A stretch of DNA of 21,905 nucleotides from Spirochaetaceae bacterium (GTDB lineage: Bacteria; Spirochaetota; Spirochaetia; Treponematales; Breznakiellaceae), in assembly GCA_031257135.1 (NCBI GenBank), contig JAIRPH010000171.1, forward strand, positions 1 through 21,905, written 5' to 3'. The stretch's first letter is position 1, and every line of letters begins with the position of its first letter. The position numbers and the translations under genes were made by a program. The notes below the pieces were generated by a model. That model worked only from the letters and a program-made list of their open reading frames with translations, searched no databases and was not told where the DNA came from. Positions 13,442 to 21,905 of the stretch are shown here, one piece after another.

Positions 13442-14624
13442 TCTATTAGAACAGGTAGAAGCCGGCAACGACAGTCCGCCGAATACCAAAGACAATCAGG
13501 AGTTTGACGTAAACCCTGGTTCCTTCGACTTTGCAGGAAGCGAAGATCAAGAAGTAACGGAAATATCCGAGCTATCCAAAAAAGGGTATCAATTCTTGAA
13601 AGAAGATAGAATATCTGACGCCGTAGAATGTTTTAATAGAATTCTTTCTGTGGATGATAACAATAATTACGCCCTGGTAGGTATGGGAGACGCCGCCCGA
13701 AAACGCGGTAACTTCAAGGACGCCGTGAACTACTATCAGCGGTGTCTAACCCATCATCCGGGGAATAATTACGCCCTTTTCGGTTTGGCTGACTGCTACA
13801 AAGCCCTCAACCAATATCATAAAGCCATAGAAATATGGGAACAGTACCTTCAGCACGACGACAAAAACATCACGGTCCTTACCCGCGTGGCTGACGCCTA
13901 CCGAAAAGTCCGGGATTTCAAGCGTTCTAAGGCGGTCTATCTCAAAGTGTTGGAGATGGAAGACTGGAATCCTTATGCCATCATCGGGCTGGGGCATCTG
14001 CACTACGATTTCAAAGAGTATCGGGACGCGCTGTTCTATTGGGAGAAAATGCTTGAAACCAATAAGGATAACGTAGATATCCGGGTCCTTACCTCTATCG
14101 GAAACTGCCACCGAAAGCTGAAAACCTTTGAAAACGGCATCCCCTATTTCGAGAGAGCTTTGCAACGGGACCCTTACAACTTTTATGCCCTCTTCGGTTT
14201 AGCCGATTGCTACCGCGGCATGAATCAGCAGAATCGGTCTTTAGAATACTGGAACCGGATTCTTGAACAAGACCCCCGAAACAAGGTCATCCTGACCAGA
14301 GCCGGCGACGCCTACCGGAGCCTTGGAGATTACAATCAGGCTGTTGACTGCTATCGCCGGGCTTTGAACATCGAATTCGATACCTACGCGGTGTTAGGTT
14401 TGGCGATAGTGGCTAAAGCGACGAGCAAGTATGATGAAGCCATCGAATCGCTACGCAGACTTATCCAGCAGGACCCTAAAAGCTACCGGCTGTATATCGA
14501 ATTGGCGGACTGTTATTTCAGGAAAGGGGACAAGTACAAGGCTCTGGAGGTCCTCGAAGAATTCCAAAAACAAGGTATTCGGAATACCTGTATTACGGAA
14601 TTTATGGAGCGGCTGAAGGCTTAG
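13434..14624 (+). CDS. TPR-repeat scaffold protein
   Basis: A 396-residue soluble protein. After an acidic, probably disordered N-terminus (1-43) it consists of about ten tandem 34-residue TPR units from residue 44 to the end, with regular motifs such as 'YALFGLADCYKALNQYHKAI' (113-132) and the near copy 'YALFGLADCYRGMNQQNRSL' (251-270). Such solenoids bind partner proteins; the partner is unknown. There is no signal or membrane segment. Start 13434 is preferred because of GAAGGGGA upstream; an ATG at 13413 would add seven residues. The gene is 12 bases before rlmN. Confidence 0.88.
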   Translation: MSDLLEQVEAGNDSPPNTKDNQEFDVNPGSFDFAGSEDQEVTEISELSKKGYQFLKEDRISDAVECFNRILSVDDNNNYALVGMGDAARKRGNFKDAVNYYQRCLTHHPGNNYALFGLADCYKALNQYHKAIEIWEQYLQHDDKNITVLTRVADAYRKVRDFKRSKAVYLKVLEMEDWNPYAIIGLGHLHYDFKEYRDALFYWEKMLETNKDNVDIRVLTSIGNCHRKLKTFENGIPYFERALQRDPYNFYALFGLADCYRGMNQQNRSLEYWNRILEQDPRNKVILTRAGDAYRSLGDYNQAVDCYRRALNIEFDTYAVLGLAIVAKATSKYDEAIESLRRLIQQDPKSYRLYIELADCYFRKGDKYKALEVLEEFQKQGIRNTCITEFMERLKA

Positions 14625-14636
14625 AAAGAGCAATCA

Positions 14637-15689
14637 ATGAGAGATAGGAAGCCGGCGTTATCGGGACTGTCATTGCAGGACTTGCAGTCCGCGTTGAAGG
14701 ACGTACCGCCCTATCGGGGACGGCAGATTTTTCAGTGGATATCCCGGGGGGTTCCTTCTTTTCAGTCTATGACGGATATTCCTCTTTCCCTCCGGGCATC
14801 CTTGGACCGGCAGTATTCTTTGTATTCCAGCAGTATCTCGGCTCATCTTGATGACCCTGACGGTACGGTAAAACTTCAAATTCTGCTGTACGATCAGGAG
14901 CGGATCGAATCGGTTCTGCTTTCTGACGGAGCGGATCGGCGGACCGCTTGTTTGTCCGCTCAGGCCGGGTGTCCGATGGCGTGCGTATTCTGCAAAACCG
15001 GAACCCGGGGCTTTTCCCGCAACTTAACGGCCGGAGAAATAGTGGAGCAGTTTCTCTATCTCCGCTCTTTTGGAGGAGCTATTGCCAATATCGTCATTAT
15101 GGGCATGGGGGAACCGCTTTTGAACCTCCCGGAACTCCGCAAGGCTCTTGCAATTCTGACGGACCCCGAAGGCGCGGGACTTTCCAAACGACGGATCACT
15201 ATATCCACCAGCGGTATTGTTCAGGGCATCCGCGAACTGGCTGATGCGGGACCCGATGTCAGGCTTGCGGTTTCTCTTACCACGGCGGACCCGGAACTTC
15301 GGGAACGGCTCATGCCGGTAACGAAAGCCAATCCCCTATCGGAGTTGAAGGACGCGTTGCTCTATTATCAGCGGCGGCAGGGTCAGCGCATTACCCTTGA
15401 AACGGTGCTGTTAGGCGGAGTCAATACCCGTGAAAAAGACCTTCAGTCGCTCGCTCAATTTACGCAAGGGCTTGAAGCGATAGTAAATGTTATCCCCTGG
15501 AATCCGGTAGAAGAGGTTTCTTTTGAAGGAAAACCGCTCCGAGAGCCGTTTAGAAACGAAATCGAGCGGTTTAAAGGCGCGTTGGAAAAGCTGGGGCTGA
15601 AAGTTACCCAGCGGTTTCGGAAAGGACGATGCGTTGCAGGCGCGTGCGGGCAACTGGCGGACTTCCGCGGCGGCGAGTCAGCGGGTTAG
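14637..15689 (+). CDS. rlmN: Dual-specificity 23S rRNA/tRNA adenine-C2 methyltransferase
   Basis: A 350-residue radical-SAM enzyme that methylates C2 of A2503 in 23S rRNA and of A37 in some tRNAs. The 4Fe-4S/SAM motif is C112-x3-C116-x2-C119. The two reaction cysteines are in place: C105, seven residues before the cluster, and C337 in 'GACGQL'. The GMGEP motif (156-160) is also present. The length is normal. The start is 12 bases after the TPR gene, with only a weak ribosome site (AAAGAG). The last 12 bases overlap, in antisense, the end of the 63-residue gene on the other strand. Confidence 0.96.
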   Translation: MRDRKPALSGLSLQDLQSALKDVPPYRGRQIFQWISRGVPSFQSMTDIPLSLRASLDRQYSLYSSSISAHLDDPDGTVKLQILLYDQERIESVLLSDGADRRTACLSAQAGCPMACVFCKTGTRGFSRNLTAGEIVEQFLYLRSFGGAIANIVIMGMGEPLLNLPELRKALAILTDPEGAGLSKRRITISTSGIVQGIRELADAGPDVRLAVSLTTADPELRERLMPVTKANPLSELKDALLYYQRRQGQRITLETVLLGGVNTREKDLQSLAQFTQGLEAIVNVIPWNPVEEVSFEGKPLREPFRNEIERFKGALEKLGLKVTQRFRKGRCVAGACGQLADFRGGESAG

Positions 15690-15869
15690 GGCTTTACGCT
15701 GAAACGAGGGACAATGCCGTCCAGTAGCCCGGAAAACCTCAACCGATGGAAGATTTCTGCTCTTAATGCCGAAAATCAGACAAGAACGAGGATAAGCCGC
15801 TTCCCAAGTAACCTTAAAATGGAGGCATTTGATACAATCCGGCGCGCGAGGCGGGGCAGAATCGCTCAT
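15678..15869 (-). CDS. Small conserved-looking four-Cys protein
   Basis: A 63-residue protein with C12-x2-C15, C30 and C53, a pattern able to bind one zinc or Fe-S cluster. Segments such as 'CIKCLHFKVTW', 'YPRSCLIFGIKSRNLPS' and 'FRATGRHCPSF' look constrained, and I recall similar small proteins in other spirochaetes and anaerobes (memory, not a search). The ATG at 15869 has no ribosome site. It lies just past the terminator-like hairpin of the GH3 gene, so expression may depend on readthrough. It converges with rlmN and overlaps it by 12 bases. Confidence 0.7.
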   Translation of the reverse strand: MSDSAPPRAPDCIKCLHFKVTWEAAYPRSCLIFGIKSRNLPSVEVFRATGRHCPSFQRKALTR

Positions 15870-15875
15870 ACATAA

Positions 15876-15900
15876 AGCGGGCGGCTACGGACCGCCCGCT
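15876..15900 (-). terminator. Terminator-like hairpin after the GH3 gene
   Basis: AGCGGGCGG and CCGCCCGCT form a perfect, GC-rich 9-base-pair stem with a 7-base loop, six bases after the GH3 stop. On the minus strand it is followed by only three T and then ATGTAT, so termination may be partial. Confidence 0.6.
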
Positions 15901-15905
15901 AACTC

Positions 15906-18005
15906 CTATTTAACCGTTATGTTCATGCTAACCGGTTTTGACGCGCCTCGTTCTACTCCTGCCGGTACCGGCGCGGCGTCCGCGGCGTAAACCGTATAGG
16001 ACCCCGGAATTAAGACCGACTGTCCCTCCGCGTTGACGGTCTCGAACACCGAAACCGGCATAGTAAACCCTTCTACGACAGACCGTCCATTGGGAACCGT
16101 AACCCGCCGGAAATCCCGAAGCGAGGTAATCGGCTCGTCTTCGGATCGGTCGTCTCTGGACACGTATATCTGGATAACCGCATCAGCGTCCCGTTCTCCG
16201 ATATTGCTCACCTTCACGTCGAAGGTCAGCGCATCTCCGGCGGAAACCGTTTTCCCTTCCGCCGCGATATAATCGAAGCGAAACCGGGTATAGGACAGAC
16301 CAAACCCGAAGGGATACAGCGGTTTTTCCTTCATGTAGCGATACGTTCGTCCCTTCATTGCGTAATCCTCGTAGGGAGGAAGCTGGGCGGTGGACGCCGG
16401 GAAGGTGACCGGCAGTTTACCTGAGGGTATGACATCGCCGAAGATGATGTCCGCTACCGCGGTTCCGCCCTGTTCGCCGGGGTACCACGCAAAGAGAATG
16501 GCATCGGCAATATCTTCCGGGAATGCAATGGGACTGCCGCCGGTAAGGACTAGAATTATCCGCTTACCGCTTGCCTTGATTGCGCGGAGATACCCAAGTT
16601 GCCATGGCGGAAGCTCGATATATTCCCGGTCGCCGTTTGAGTCTGAAGCGATGGCGTCGCCTTCTTCGCCTTCCATTGCGCCGTCAAGCCCGAACGCCGC
16701 GATGACCACTTCCGCTTCATTCGCTGAACCGAACTGAATGTTTGAGGGGTGGTTATCCTCATATTGAAGACAGCCCTGCCGGTATTCCAGATTGATTCCG
16801 AATTTTTCCCGTGTTTTTTCCGCCAAGCCCTCCAGAATGGTGACGAGCCGAGGGCTTATGCCGTAATAATTCGCCAAAAGGGTATGAGGATTTGCGGCTC
16901 CGGGACCTACCAAGAGGATTTTTTTCGGTTTAGCGTCTAGGGGCAATAGGTTGTCTTCGTTTTTCAGGAGGACGATAGACTTCCGCGCGGCTTCCAATGC
17001 CAGTTTCTGATGTTTTTCGCAGTTAATCACTGATCGGTCCAGCGATTTATAGGGGTCTTTCTCAGGATCGTCGAACATACCGAGTTTGAATCGAGTCCGT
17101 AGCAGACGGGTCAACGCGGCGTTGATTGCTTCTTCGGTAACAAGCCCCTGCTTGTGCGAAGAAGTCAGATAGGGGAAGGTACATCCGCAATTCAGGTCGC
17201 ATCCGTTGTTCAACGCCAGAGCCGCGGATTCTTCCGGCGTAGCAGTAACCTTGTGATGCTCATGGAAATCCCGAATCGCCCAGCAATCGGAAACGACGTG
17301 ACCTTTGAAACCCCAGACTCCCCGCAGAATTTCCTTCAAGAGATAGGTACTGCCGCAACAAGGCTCTCCTAATGTCCGGTTATACGCGCCCATGACGGAT
17401 TCTACGCCGTTTTCAACAAGGACCTTGAATGACGGCAGATAAGTTTCAAAAAGGTCTTTTTTGGAAACCGTGGCGTCGAAGGTATGCCGCTGACTTTCCG
17501 GTCCTGAATGAACCGCAAAATGCTTGGCGCAAGCCCCAAGTTTAAGCCGATGCTCCGGGTCATCGCCTTGAAGCCCGTGCATAAAGGCAAGCCCGACGCG
17601 GCTTGTCAGATAGGGGTCTTCGCCGTAAGTTTCCTGTCCCCGCCCCCACCGAGGGTCCCGGAAGATATTGATATTCGGAGTCCAGAAGGTCAGCCCCCAA
17701 TATTGTCCCCGGTTGCCCTGTTTAACGGCTTCGTTGTACTTGGCTCTGGCTTCGTAGGAAATGGCAACGGCAATTTCCTTAACAAACTCGGGATCGAACA
17801 TCGCCGCCAGCCCAATGGCTTGAGGGAATACCGTCGCCAGCCCCGCCCGGGCAACCCCGTGAAGACATTCGTTCCACCAGTTGTATTCGGGAATACCCAG
17901 CCTCGGAATCGCAGGGCTGGTATAGGTAAGCTGAGACACTTTTTCTTCTAAGGACATCTGGCTTATCAGCCCTTGAATTCGTTTTTCTCGGTCTTCTATA
18001 GTCAT
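15906..18005 (-). CDS. Glycoside hydrolase family 3, beta-xylosidase/beta-glucosidase type
   Basis: A 699-residue exo-glycosidase. The N-terminal (alpha/beta)8 domain has 'YNWWNECLHGVAR' (41-53), typical of GH3 beta-xylosidases, 'RDPRWGRGQETYGEDP' (116-131), the substrate-binding KHF (161-163) and the nucleophile D240 in 'VVSDCWAI'. The second alpha/beta domain lies at about 345-570, and a fibronectin-III-like C-terminal domain follows 'YPFGFGLSYTRF'. There is no signal peptide, so it acts in the cytoplasm on imported oligosaccharides. The start has AAGGA (18013-18017) seven bases upstream. It lies 33 bases after the AGCS gene and is followed by a GC-rich hairpin. Xylosidase versus glucosidase is not settled by sequence alone. 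Confidence 0.93.
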   Translation of the reverse strand: MTIEDREKRIQGLISQMSLEEKVSQLTYTSPAIPRLGIPEYNWWNECLHGVARAGLATVFPQAIGLAAMFDPEFVKEIAVAISYEARAKYNEAVKQGNRGQYWGLTFWTPNINIFRDPRWGRGQETYGEDPYLTSRVGLAFMHGLQGDDPEHRLKLGACAKHFAVHSGPESQRHTFDATVSKKDLFETYLPSFKVLVENGVESVMGAYNRTLGEPCCGSTYLLKEILRGVWGFKGHVVSDCWAIRDFHEHHKVTATPEESAALALNNGCDLNCGCTFPYLTSSHKQGLVTEEAINAALTRLLRTRFKLGMFDDPEKDPYKSLDRSVINCEKHQKLALEAARKSIVLLKNEDNLLPLDAKPKKILLVGPGAANPHTLLANYYGISPRLVTILEGLAEKTREKFGINLEYRQGCLQYEDNHPSNIQFGSANEAEVVIAAFGLDGAMEGEEGDAIASDSNGDREYIELPPWQLGYLRAIKASGKRIILVLTGGSPIAFPEDIADAILFAWYPGEQGGTAVADIIFGDVIPSGKLPVTFPASTAQLPPYEDYAMKGRTYRYMKEKPLYPFGFGLSYTRFRFDYIAAEGKTVSAGDALTFDVKVSNIGERDADAVIQIYVSRDDRSEDEPITSLRDFRRVTVPNGRSVVEGFTMPVSVFETVNAEGQSVLIPGSYTVYAADAAPVPAGVERGASKPVSMNITVK

Positions 18006-18038
18006 AAAACGATCCTTATATCGTTAAAAAACGTTAGA

Positions 18039-19442
18039 TCAATCCCAACAGGCAAGGTCTTTGCTGATTTCCGGGATGATATTTTTCGTGAAAATCGGGT
18101 CTTTTCCGGCTTTCTTTTGCCGCTGATAATCGTTTAAGGCTTTTACCGCGGTTCCTGACAGCGCGGCTATAGCGATCATGTTAATAACCGCCATTAATCC
18201 CATCGTTAAATCCGCAAGAGCCCATACCGTATTCATACTCGCCAGAGAACCGAAGAGTACAAAAGCCAGCACCATCAGCCTGAAAATATACAAATAGATT
18301 TTCTTGGTCGATATGAAGGCGAGGTTAATTTCTCCGTAGCTGTAATTCCCGATAACCGAACTCCACGCGAACAAAAAAATGCAGATCGCTACAAAAACGT
18401 GCGCTCCCGGAATATGAGCCTGCAACGCCGTCTGAGTGAGCTGGATGCCGCTTTCGGTAATCTCCGTATGACCTTCGGCGACATAGGTCAGCACAATGAA
18501 TGCCGTAGCGCTGCATATCAGGATAGTATCGAAAAACACCCCGAGCGTTTGAATAAGCCCCTGCTTTACCGGATGAGTCGTATGGGCTGTCGCGGCGGCA
18601 TTGGGCGCGCTTCCCATGCCGGCTTCGTTTGAGAACAATCCCCGCTTGATGCCGAACATAAGCGCGCCTCCTACCGTACCGCCCAAAAACTGTTTAATCC
18701 CGAAGGCGCTCTCAAAAATCATCATAAATATTTTGGGAACGAGGGTAATATTGGAAATGATGACATAGAGCGCGCACAAGATGTACAATCCTGCCATAAC
18801 CGGAACCACCATTGAGGAAATGTTCGCGATCCGCTTGATGCCGCCGAAGATAACCAGCCCGGTTATGGCGGTCAGGAAAAGTCCGATGTGCAGAGGCTGT
18901 AGTCCGAAGGCTTTTTCGCAGGCTCCGGCGATGGTATTCGCCTGAGCCGCGTTAAAGGCGAACCCGAAGGTAAAGGATATGATAACCACAAAAACAATCG
19001 CAAGCCCCCGCTGTTTTAAGGCTGTTTCTATGTAGTACGCGGGTCCGCCTCGAAAGTTGTCTTTATCATGTACTTTATATATCTGAGCTAAGGTGGATTC
19101 GATGAAACTCGACGCCCCTCCCAGCAGAGCGATAAGCCACATCCAGAATACCGCGCCGGGTCCGCCGCTGGTTATCGCTATGGCGACGCCCGCAAGATTC
19201 CCCGTGCCTACCCGCGAAGCCGCGCTGATGCAGAACGCCTGAAACGGCGAAATATGCTTTTTGCTCCTGCCCTTTCCGGCGCTTTCGGTCATTACCTTGA
19301 GCATTTCAAAGAACAACCGGAACTGTACGGCTTTGGTGCGGATCGTAAAAAACAAGCCCAGCCCCAAAAGCAGAATAATAATGATATAGGACCACAATAA
19401 ATTGTTGAGCCAATCGATCTGGTTTGTAATAAATTCTACCAT
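18039..19442 (-). CDS. AGCS-family sodium:alanine (glycine) symporter
   Basis: A 467-residue inner-membrane carrier with about 10-11 hydrophobic segments, importing alanine or glycine with Na+. Family signatures: 'ASRVGTGNLAGVAIAITSGG' (76-95), directly followed by PGAVFWMW, and 'GIKRGLFSNEAGMGSAPNAA' in the central part. The length is normal. GGAGG (19447-19451) lies four bases before the ATG. The gap to the upstream nucleotidase gene is 12 bases, so the two are in one operon. Confidence 0.94.
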   Translation of the reverse strand: MVEFITNQIDWLNNLLWSYIIIILLLGLGLFFTIRTKAVQFRLFFEMLKVMTESAGKGRSKKHISPFQAFCISAASRVGTGNLAGVAIAITSGGPGAVFWMWLIALLGGASSFIESTLAQIYKVHDKDNFRGGPAYYIETALKQRGLAIVFVVIISFTFGFAFNAAQANTIAGACEKAFGLQPLHIGLFLTAITGLVIFGGIKRIANISSMVVPVMAGLYILCALYVIISNITLVPKIFMMIFESAFGIKQFLGGTVGGALMFGIKRGLFSNEAGMGSAPNAAATAHTTHPVKQGLIQTLGVFFDTILICSATAFIVLTYVAEGHTEITESGIQLTQTALQAHIPGAHVFVAICIFLFAWSSVIGNYSYGEINLAFISTKKIYLYIFRLMVLAFVLFGSLASMNTVWALADLTMGLMAVINMIAIAALSGTAVKALNDYQRQKKAGKDPIFTKNIIPEISKDLACWD

Positions 19443-19454
19443 AATACCTCCGGC

Positions 19455-21452
19455 TTATTGCAACTGGGACGGATCGATCCGGTATACGCCGAAACCCTCT
19501 GCATTAACGGAATCAAAGGCGACTCCGGGGATGAGGTTGTCTTTCGCGTCAGGAGACGACCAAAATACCAAGCCCGCTCCGGCGGGAATGATTAAACGCC
19601 AATTTCCGTCAGCGCTTGGGTCAATCCGCTTTTTGGCTTCGATGTATTGCAGAATCGCCAGACGGTTTTCATCGGGAGAGGAATAGATAATATTCGCAGG
19701 CTTCGCTCCGGGGAAACTTCCTCCCCCTCCAGCCCGGTAGTTGTTGGAAACCACCAGAAACTCCTGATCTTCCTTAATGGGACTGCCATTGTATTGTAAA
19801 TCCACGATACGATGAGCATCAGGATTCACCAAGTCCCCTGCTTTATACGCGCCGGAGCCGGCGGGAGCGTAGCGGGAAGGCTGAGAAACGTCGATTCCGT
19901 AGGTAACTCCCTCAAACACATCAAAGTTATAGGTAGGCATGGCGGAATTGATAAGCTCTTGAAGTCCGCTTGCGTCGGCTTTAATCTGATTGAACTGACC
20001 CGCGCTCCGCTCAAGCCATTCCCGGACTTCAGCTCCGGTTATCTTGAGAATGACCAGCGTATTGGAAAAGACATAGATATCCGCCATATTTTTAATCGCC
20101 AAGGGTCCGGCAGGAACATTAGTAAAGTATCCCGGACCTGAGCGTCCGCCGTATTTAAACGGCGCCGCCGCGGATAGAACCGGCAGAGATTTGTACTCCG
20201 AAGTCTCCAGATACTTTTTGGCGTAAAAGAGCTGGGCTTCGTTGATAAGCTGAACCGAATAATCGTCATGGACCAGCGCGAAGAAGCTCGTCAGAGGCGC
20301 GGTCAGCTTCGCTCCTTCGCCGCCGGAAGCCGCGCCTACCGGCGCTCGGATATACGCGAGAACCGCCTCGTGAGCGGGCTTGAGGAGATCAACCAGCGTC
20401 TGATCCGGCGGAATACTCTTCGCCGGCGATGAATCGGCGGCCGCCGTATATACCGGAACAAGAGAGCTAATCCCGCCGGTTCTCTTCCAGATTCCGCCAG
20501 ATTTTTCAAATTGCAGGGTAATAACCCCCAAGTTATCGCCGAAACTGCCTGACATCACGACCGGCACGCCGTTTATCCTTCCGTCGCCGTCTGCACCGGA
20601 GAGGTCTGCAAACCCTTTCCCGGGGAAATATAAATGAGAATGACCGGTTATTATAGCGTCAATGCCCGGAATGTCAGTAAGCTGATAGCTAAAATTCTCG
20701 TCATCATCCGGCGACGCGGAATCGCTGAGACCGGAATGGGAAAGCACGATGATAATATCCGCCTTCTTTTTTTTCAATTCTTCCACATATTTTTCAGTTA
20801 CCGTATATGCGGAACGTACATCCACTTTACCGGAAAGATTCAGATTGTCCCAGACCATGATTCGCGGCGGCGTCAGCCCGATAACCCCTATTTTAAGGTT
20901 CTGCTTCTTACCCGTAGCGTCAACAAAGGTCCGTTTGAGAAGCGTATAGGGCGTAAAGTAAGGCTTTTCGGTCCCCGGATGCACAACATTGGCGTTCACT
21001 ATCGGAAACTTAGCGCCTTCCATGACCTTCTTGAGGTAGTCAAGCCCGAAGTTAAATTCATGGTTTCCCAATGTCCCGGCGTCATACTTCAGATAATTCA
21101 TAATCTCCATCATGGGGCTGGGCTTGGAAGGGGACGGAGGATTTTTAGATAAATAGTCGCCGAAAGGATTGCCTTGGATAGTATCGCCGTTATCGAAAAG
21201 GAGGACGTTATGATTCTCCCTTCGCTGACGGCCGATTTCCGTACCAAGCCGGACCAGACCATACCGTTCAGTCGGCTGATCGATAAAGTAGTCATAATCC
21301 ATAAAATAAGTATGGATGTCGGTAGTTGCAAGAACCGTCAGATCAATAGTTGAAGAAACCTGCCCCGGAACTTGCATACCTGTACAGCCGGATAGGACCG
21401 CCAAAATCGCCATAAGCGCAGTCAAGACGCTTTTCAAACCATTTTTTTTCAT
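19455..21452 (-). CDS. cpdB: 2',3'-cyclic-nucleotide 2'-phosphodiesterase/3'-nucleotidase-like lipoprotein
   Basis: A 665-residue calcineurin-like phosphoesterase that releases nucleosides and phosphate from nucleotides outside the cytoplasm. A signal sequence ends in a lipobox (VLSGC, C23), so it is probably lipid-anchored. The metal site is complete: D45 and H47 in TTDIHTYFMDYDY, D87-N-G-D90, GNHEF (129-133), H239, and GHSH (270-273). The C-terminal 5'-nucleotidase domain binds the base. 'TDIHTYFMDYDY' is closer to CpdB than to UshA. Start 21452 is set by AGGAGA (21457-21462) and the signal peptide; an ATG at 21497 would precede the promoter and is rejected. Confidence 0.9.
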   Translation of the reverse strand: MKKNGLKSVLTALMAILAVLSGCTGMQVPGQVSSTIDLTVLATTDIHTYFMDYDYFIDQPTERYGLVRLGTEIGRQRRENHNVLLFDNGDTIQGNPFGDYLSKNPPSPSKPSPMMEIMNYLKYDAGTLGNHEFNFGLDYLKKVMEGAKFPIVNANVVHPGTEKPYFTPYTLLKRTFVDATGKKQNLKIGVIGLTPPRIMVWDNLNLSGKVDVRSAYTVTEKYVEELKKKKADIIIVLSHSGLSDSASPDDDENFSYQLTDIPGIDAIITGHSHLYFPGKGFADLSGADGDGRINGVPVVMSGSFGDNLGVITLQFEKSGGIWKRTGGISSLVPVYTAAADSSPAKSIPPDQTLVDLLKPAHEAVLAYIRAPVGAASGGEGAKLTAPLTSFFALVHDDYSVQLINEAQLFYAKKYLETSEYKSLPVLSAAAPFKYGGRSGPGYFTNVPAGPLAIKNMADIYVFSNTLVILKITGAEVREWLERSAGQFNQIKADASGLQELINSAMPTYNFDVFEGVTYGIDVSQPSRYAPAGSGAYKAGDLVNPDAHRIVDLQYNGSPIKEDQEFLVVSNNYRAGGGGSFPGAKPANIIYSSPDENRLAILQYIEAKKRIDPSADGNWRLIIPAGAGLVFWSSPDAKDNLIPGVAFDSVNAEGFGVYRIDPSQLQ

Positions 21453-21467
21453 TGTTTCTCCTAAGAA

Positions 21468-21497
21468 AGTATATCCCCTAATAAGAATAAACGTCAA
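21468..21497 (-). promoter_or_regulatory. Promoter of the cpdB-AGCS-GH3 operon
   Basis: On the minus strand TTGACG (21497-21492), an 18-base spacer and TATACT (21473-21468) precede the cpdB ATG by 15 bases. Transcription from about 21461 would give a leader of only some nine bases that begins within the ribosome site. Confidence 0.55.
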
Positions 21498-21562
21498 GAA
21501 TAGGAATTACGCCACGTTAAATCTAAGTATCAAATAAAATCTAACTATAAAGACACACTGCT

Positions 21563-21579
21563 TCCAGACTGGGTCTGGA
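21563..21579 (+). repeat. Perfect short hairpin upstream of the RAYT gene
   Basis: TCCAGAC TGG GTCTGGA is a 7-base-pair stem with a 3-base loop. Its right arm runs into GGAGG, the ribosome site of a 10-residue frame (MRFTMTTLYV, 21587-21619). It could be a REP-like substrate of the neighbouring transposase or a translation control; neither is shown. Confidence 0.45.
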
Positions 21580-21668
21580 GGAATAAATGAGATTTACCAT
21601 GACGACACTATATGTCTGACACTAATGGCAAATTGAAGCAAAACTATTTATGACAGCGTATAAGAGGT

Positions 21669-21905
21669 ATGAGAGCATTACGAATACTTTTGGAAGGGGC
21701 GACATATCATGTTGCCTCGAAAATAGACCACGACGATCCGGCGTTACGGGAGCCGGAGTTCAAACAAGGCTTCCTAGACTTCGTGGCTAAGGCGAAAAAG
21801 CGGTTTTCCTTCAAATTATGGAACTTTACGGTTATGGACAACCATATCCATTTCCTCATTAAACCCGGACCTGAAGTATCTTTGTCCAAGATCATGCAAT
21901 GGATT
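21669..21905 (+). CDS. RAYT/IS200-like (Y1) transposase, N-terminal part
   Basis: 79 codons before the window ends. The opening 'MRALRILLEGATYHVASKI' and 'NFTVMDNHIHFLIKP' (about 52-66), which contains the HUH metal-binding motif H-I-H, identify a REP-associated tyrosine transposase (DUF1568/Y1_Tnp). Such proteins nick and move small palindromic repeats as single strands. The catalytic Tyr is beyond the window edge. ATG 21669 is the only in-frame start after a stop; AGAGG lies almost against it, and a TATAAG at 21658-21663 suggests a nearly leaderless transcript. Confidence 0.87.
   Translation, partial: MRALRILLEGATYHVASKIDHDDPALREPEFKQGFLDFVAKAKKRFSFKLWNFTVMDNHIHFLIKPGPEVSLSKIMQWI

Noticed and set aside
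1..21905. CRISPR arrays, tRNA or rRNA genes, toxin-antitoxin pairs
   Set aside because: No regularly spaced repeats, no tRNA-like cloverleaf and no recognisable RNA gene or toxin pair were found by eye; a covariance-model search was not possible.

Overview
The window reads as chromosomal DNA of an anaerobic, host-associated spirochaete, most likely a treponeme of the insect-gut type. This is an inference from gene content: a long-form PRPP synthetase, tandem TPR proteins, Cys-rich ferredoxin-like proteins, a cytoplasmic beta-xylosidase-type GH3 enzyme, an AGCS alanine/Na+ symporter and IS5/RAYT mobile elements. No rRNA, tRNA or CRISPR array was seen.

Layout. (1) 1-2003 is an accessory patch. 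It holds the 5' part of an IS5-type transposase running off the left edge, a strikingly AT-rich FkbM-type methyltransferase gene with an odd N-terminus, and a frameshifted transposase remnant whose end resembles the first element's end. (2) 2094-3296 is a membrane-anchored HtrA/DegP protease, tail to tail with the next block. (3) 7376 down to 3299, minus strand, is a tightly packed run: DUF2325-like Cys protein, rdgB, ferredoxin-like protein, zinc-ribbon protein, Gfo/Idh oxidoreductase, phosphinothricin-type acetyltransferase, radC. A clear promoter with an operator-like repeat lies upstream at 7394-7450. (4) 7943-11216, plus strand, is prs, an FGGY kinase and a HAD phosphatase gene broken by an in-frame TGA. 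(5) 11316-15689, plus strand, is a single-pass membrane protein, a small helical protein, rsmD, two overlapping TPR genes and rlmN. (6) 21452 down to 15678, minus strand, is a lipoprotein CpdB-like nucleotidase, an AGCS symporter, a GH3 glycosidase, a terminator-like hairpin and a 63-residue four-Cys protein whose end overlaps rlmN antisense. (7) 21498-21905 starts a RAYT/IS200-like transposase cut by the right edge.

Most of the window is ordinary housekeeping and metabolic sequence. The parts most worth a second look are the putative metal-type operator in front of the seven-gene minus-strand run, the nonsense-interrupted HAD gene, the chimeric-looking start of the FkbM gene between two IS fragments, the small Cys protein overlapping rlmN, and the hairpin plus leader ORF upstream of the RAYT gene. 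I found no convincing complete new defence or mobile system.
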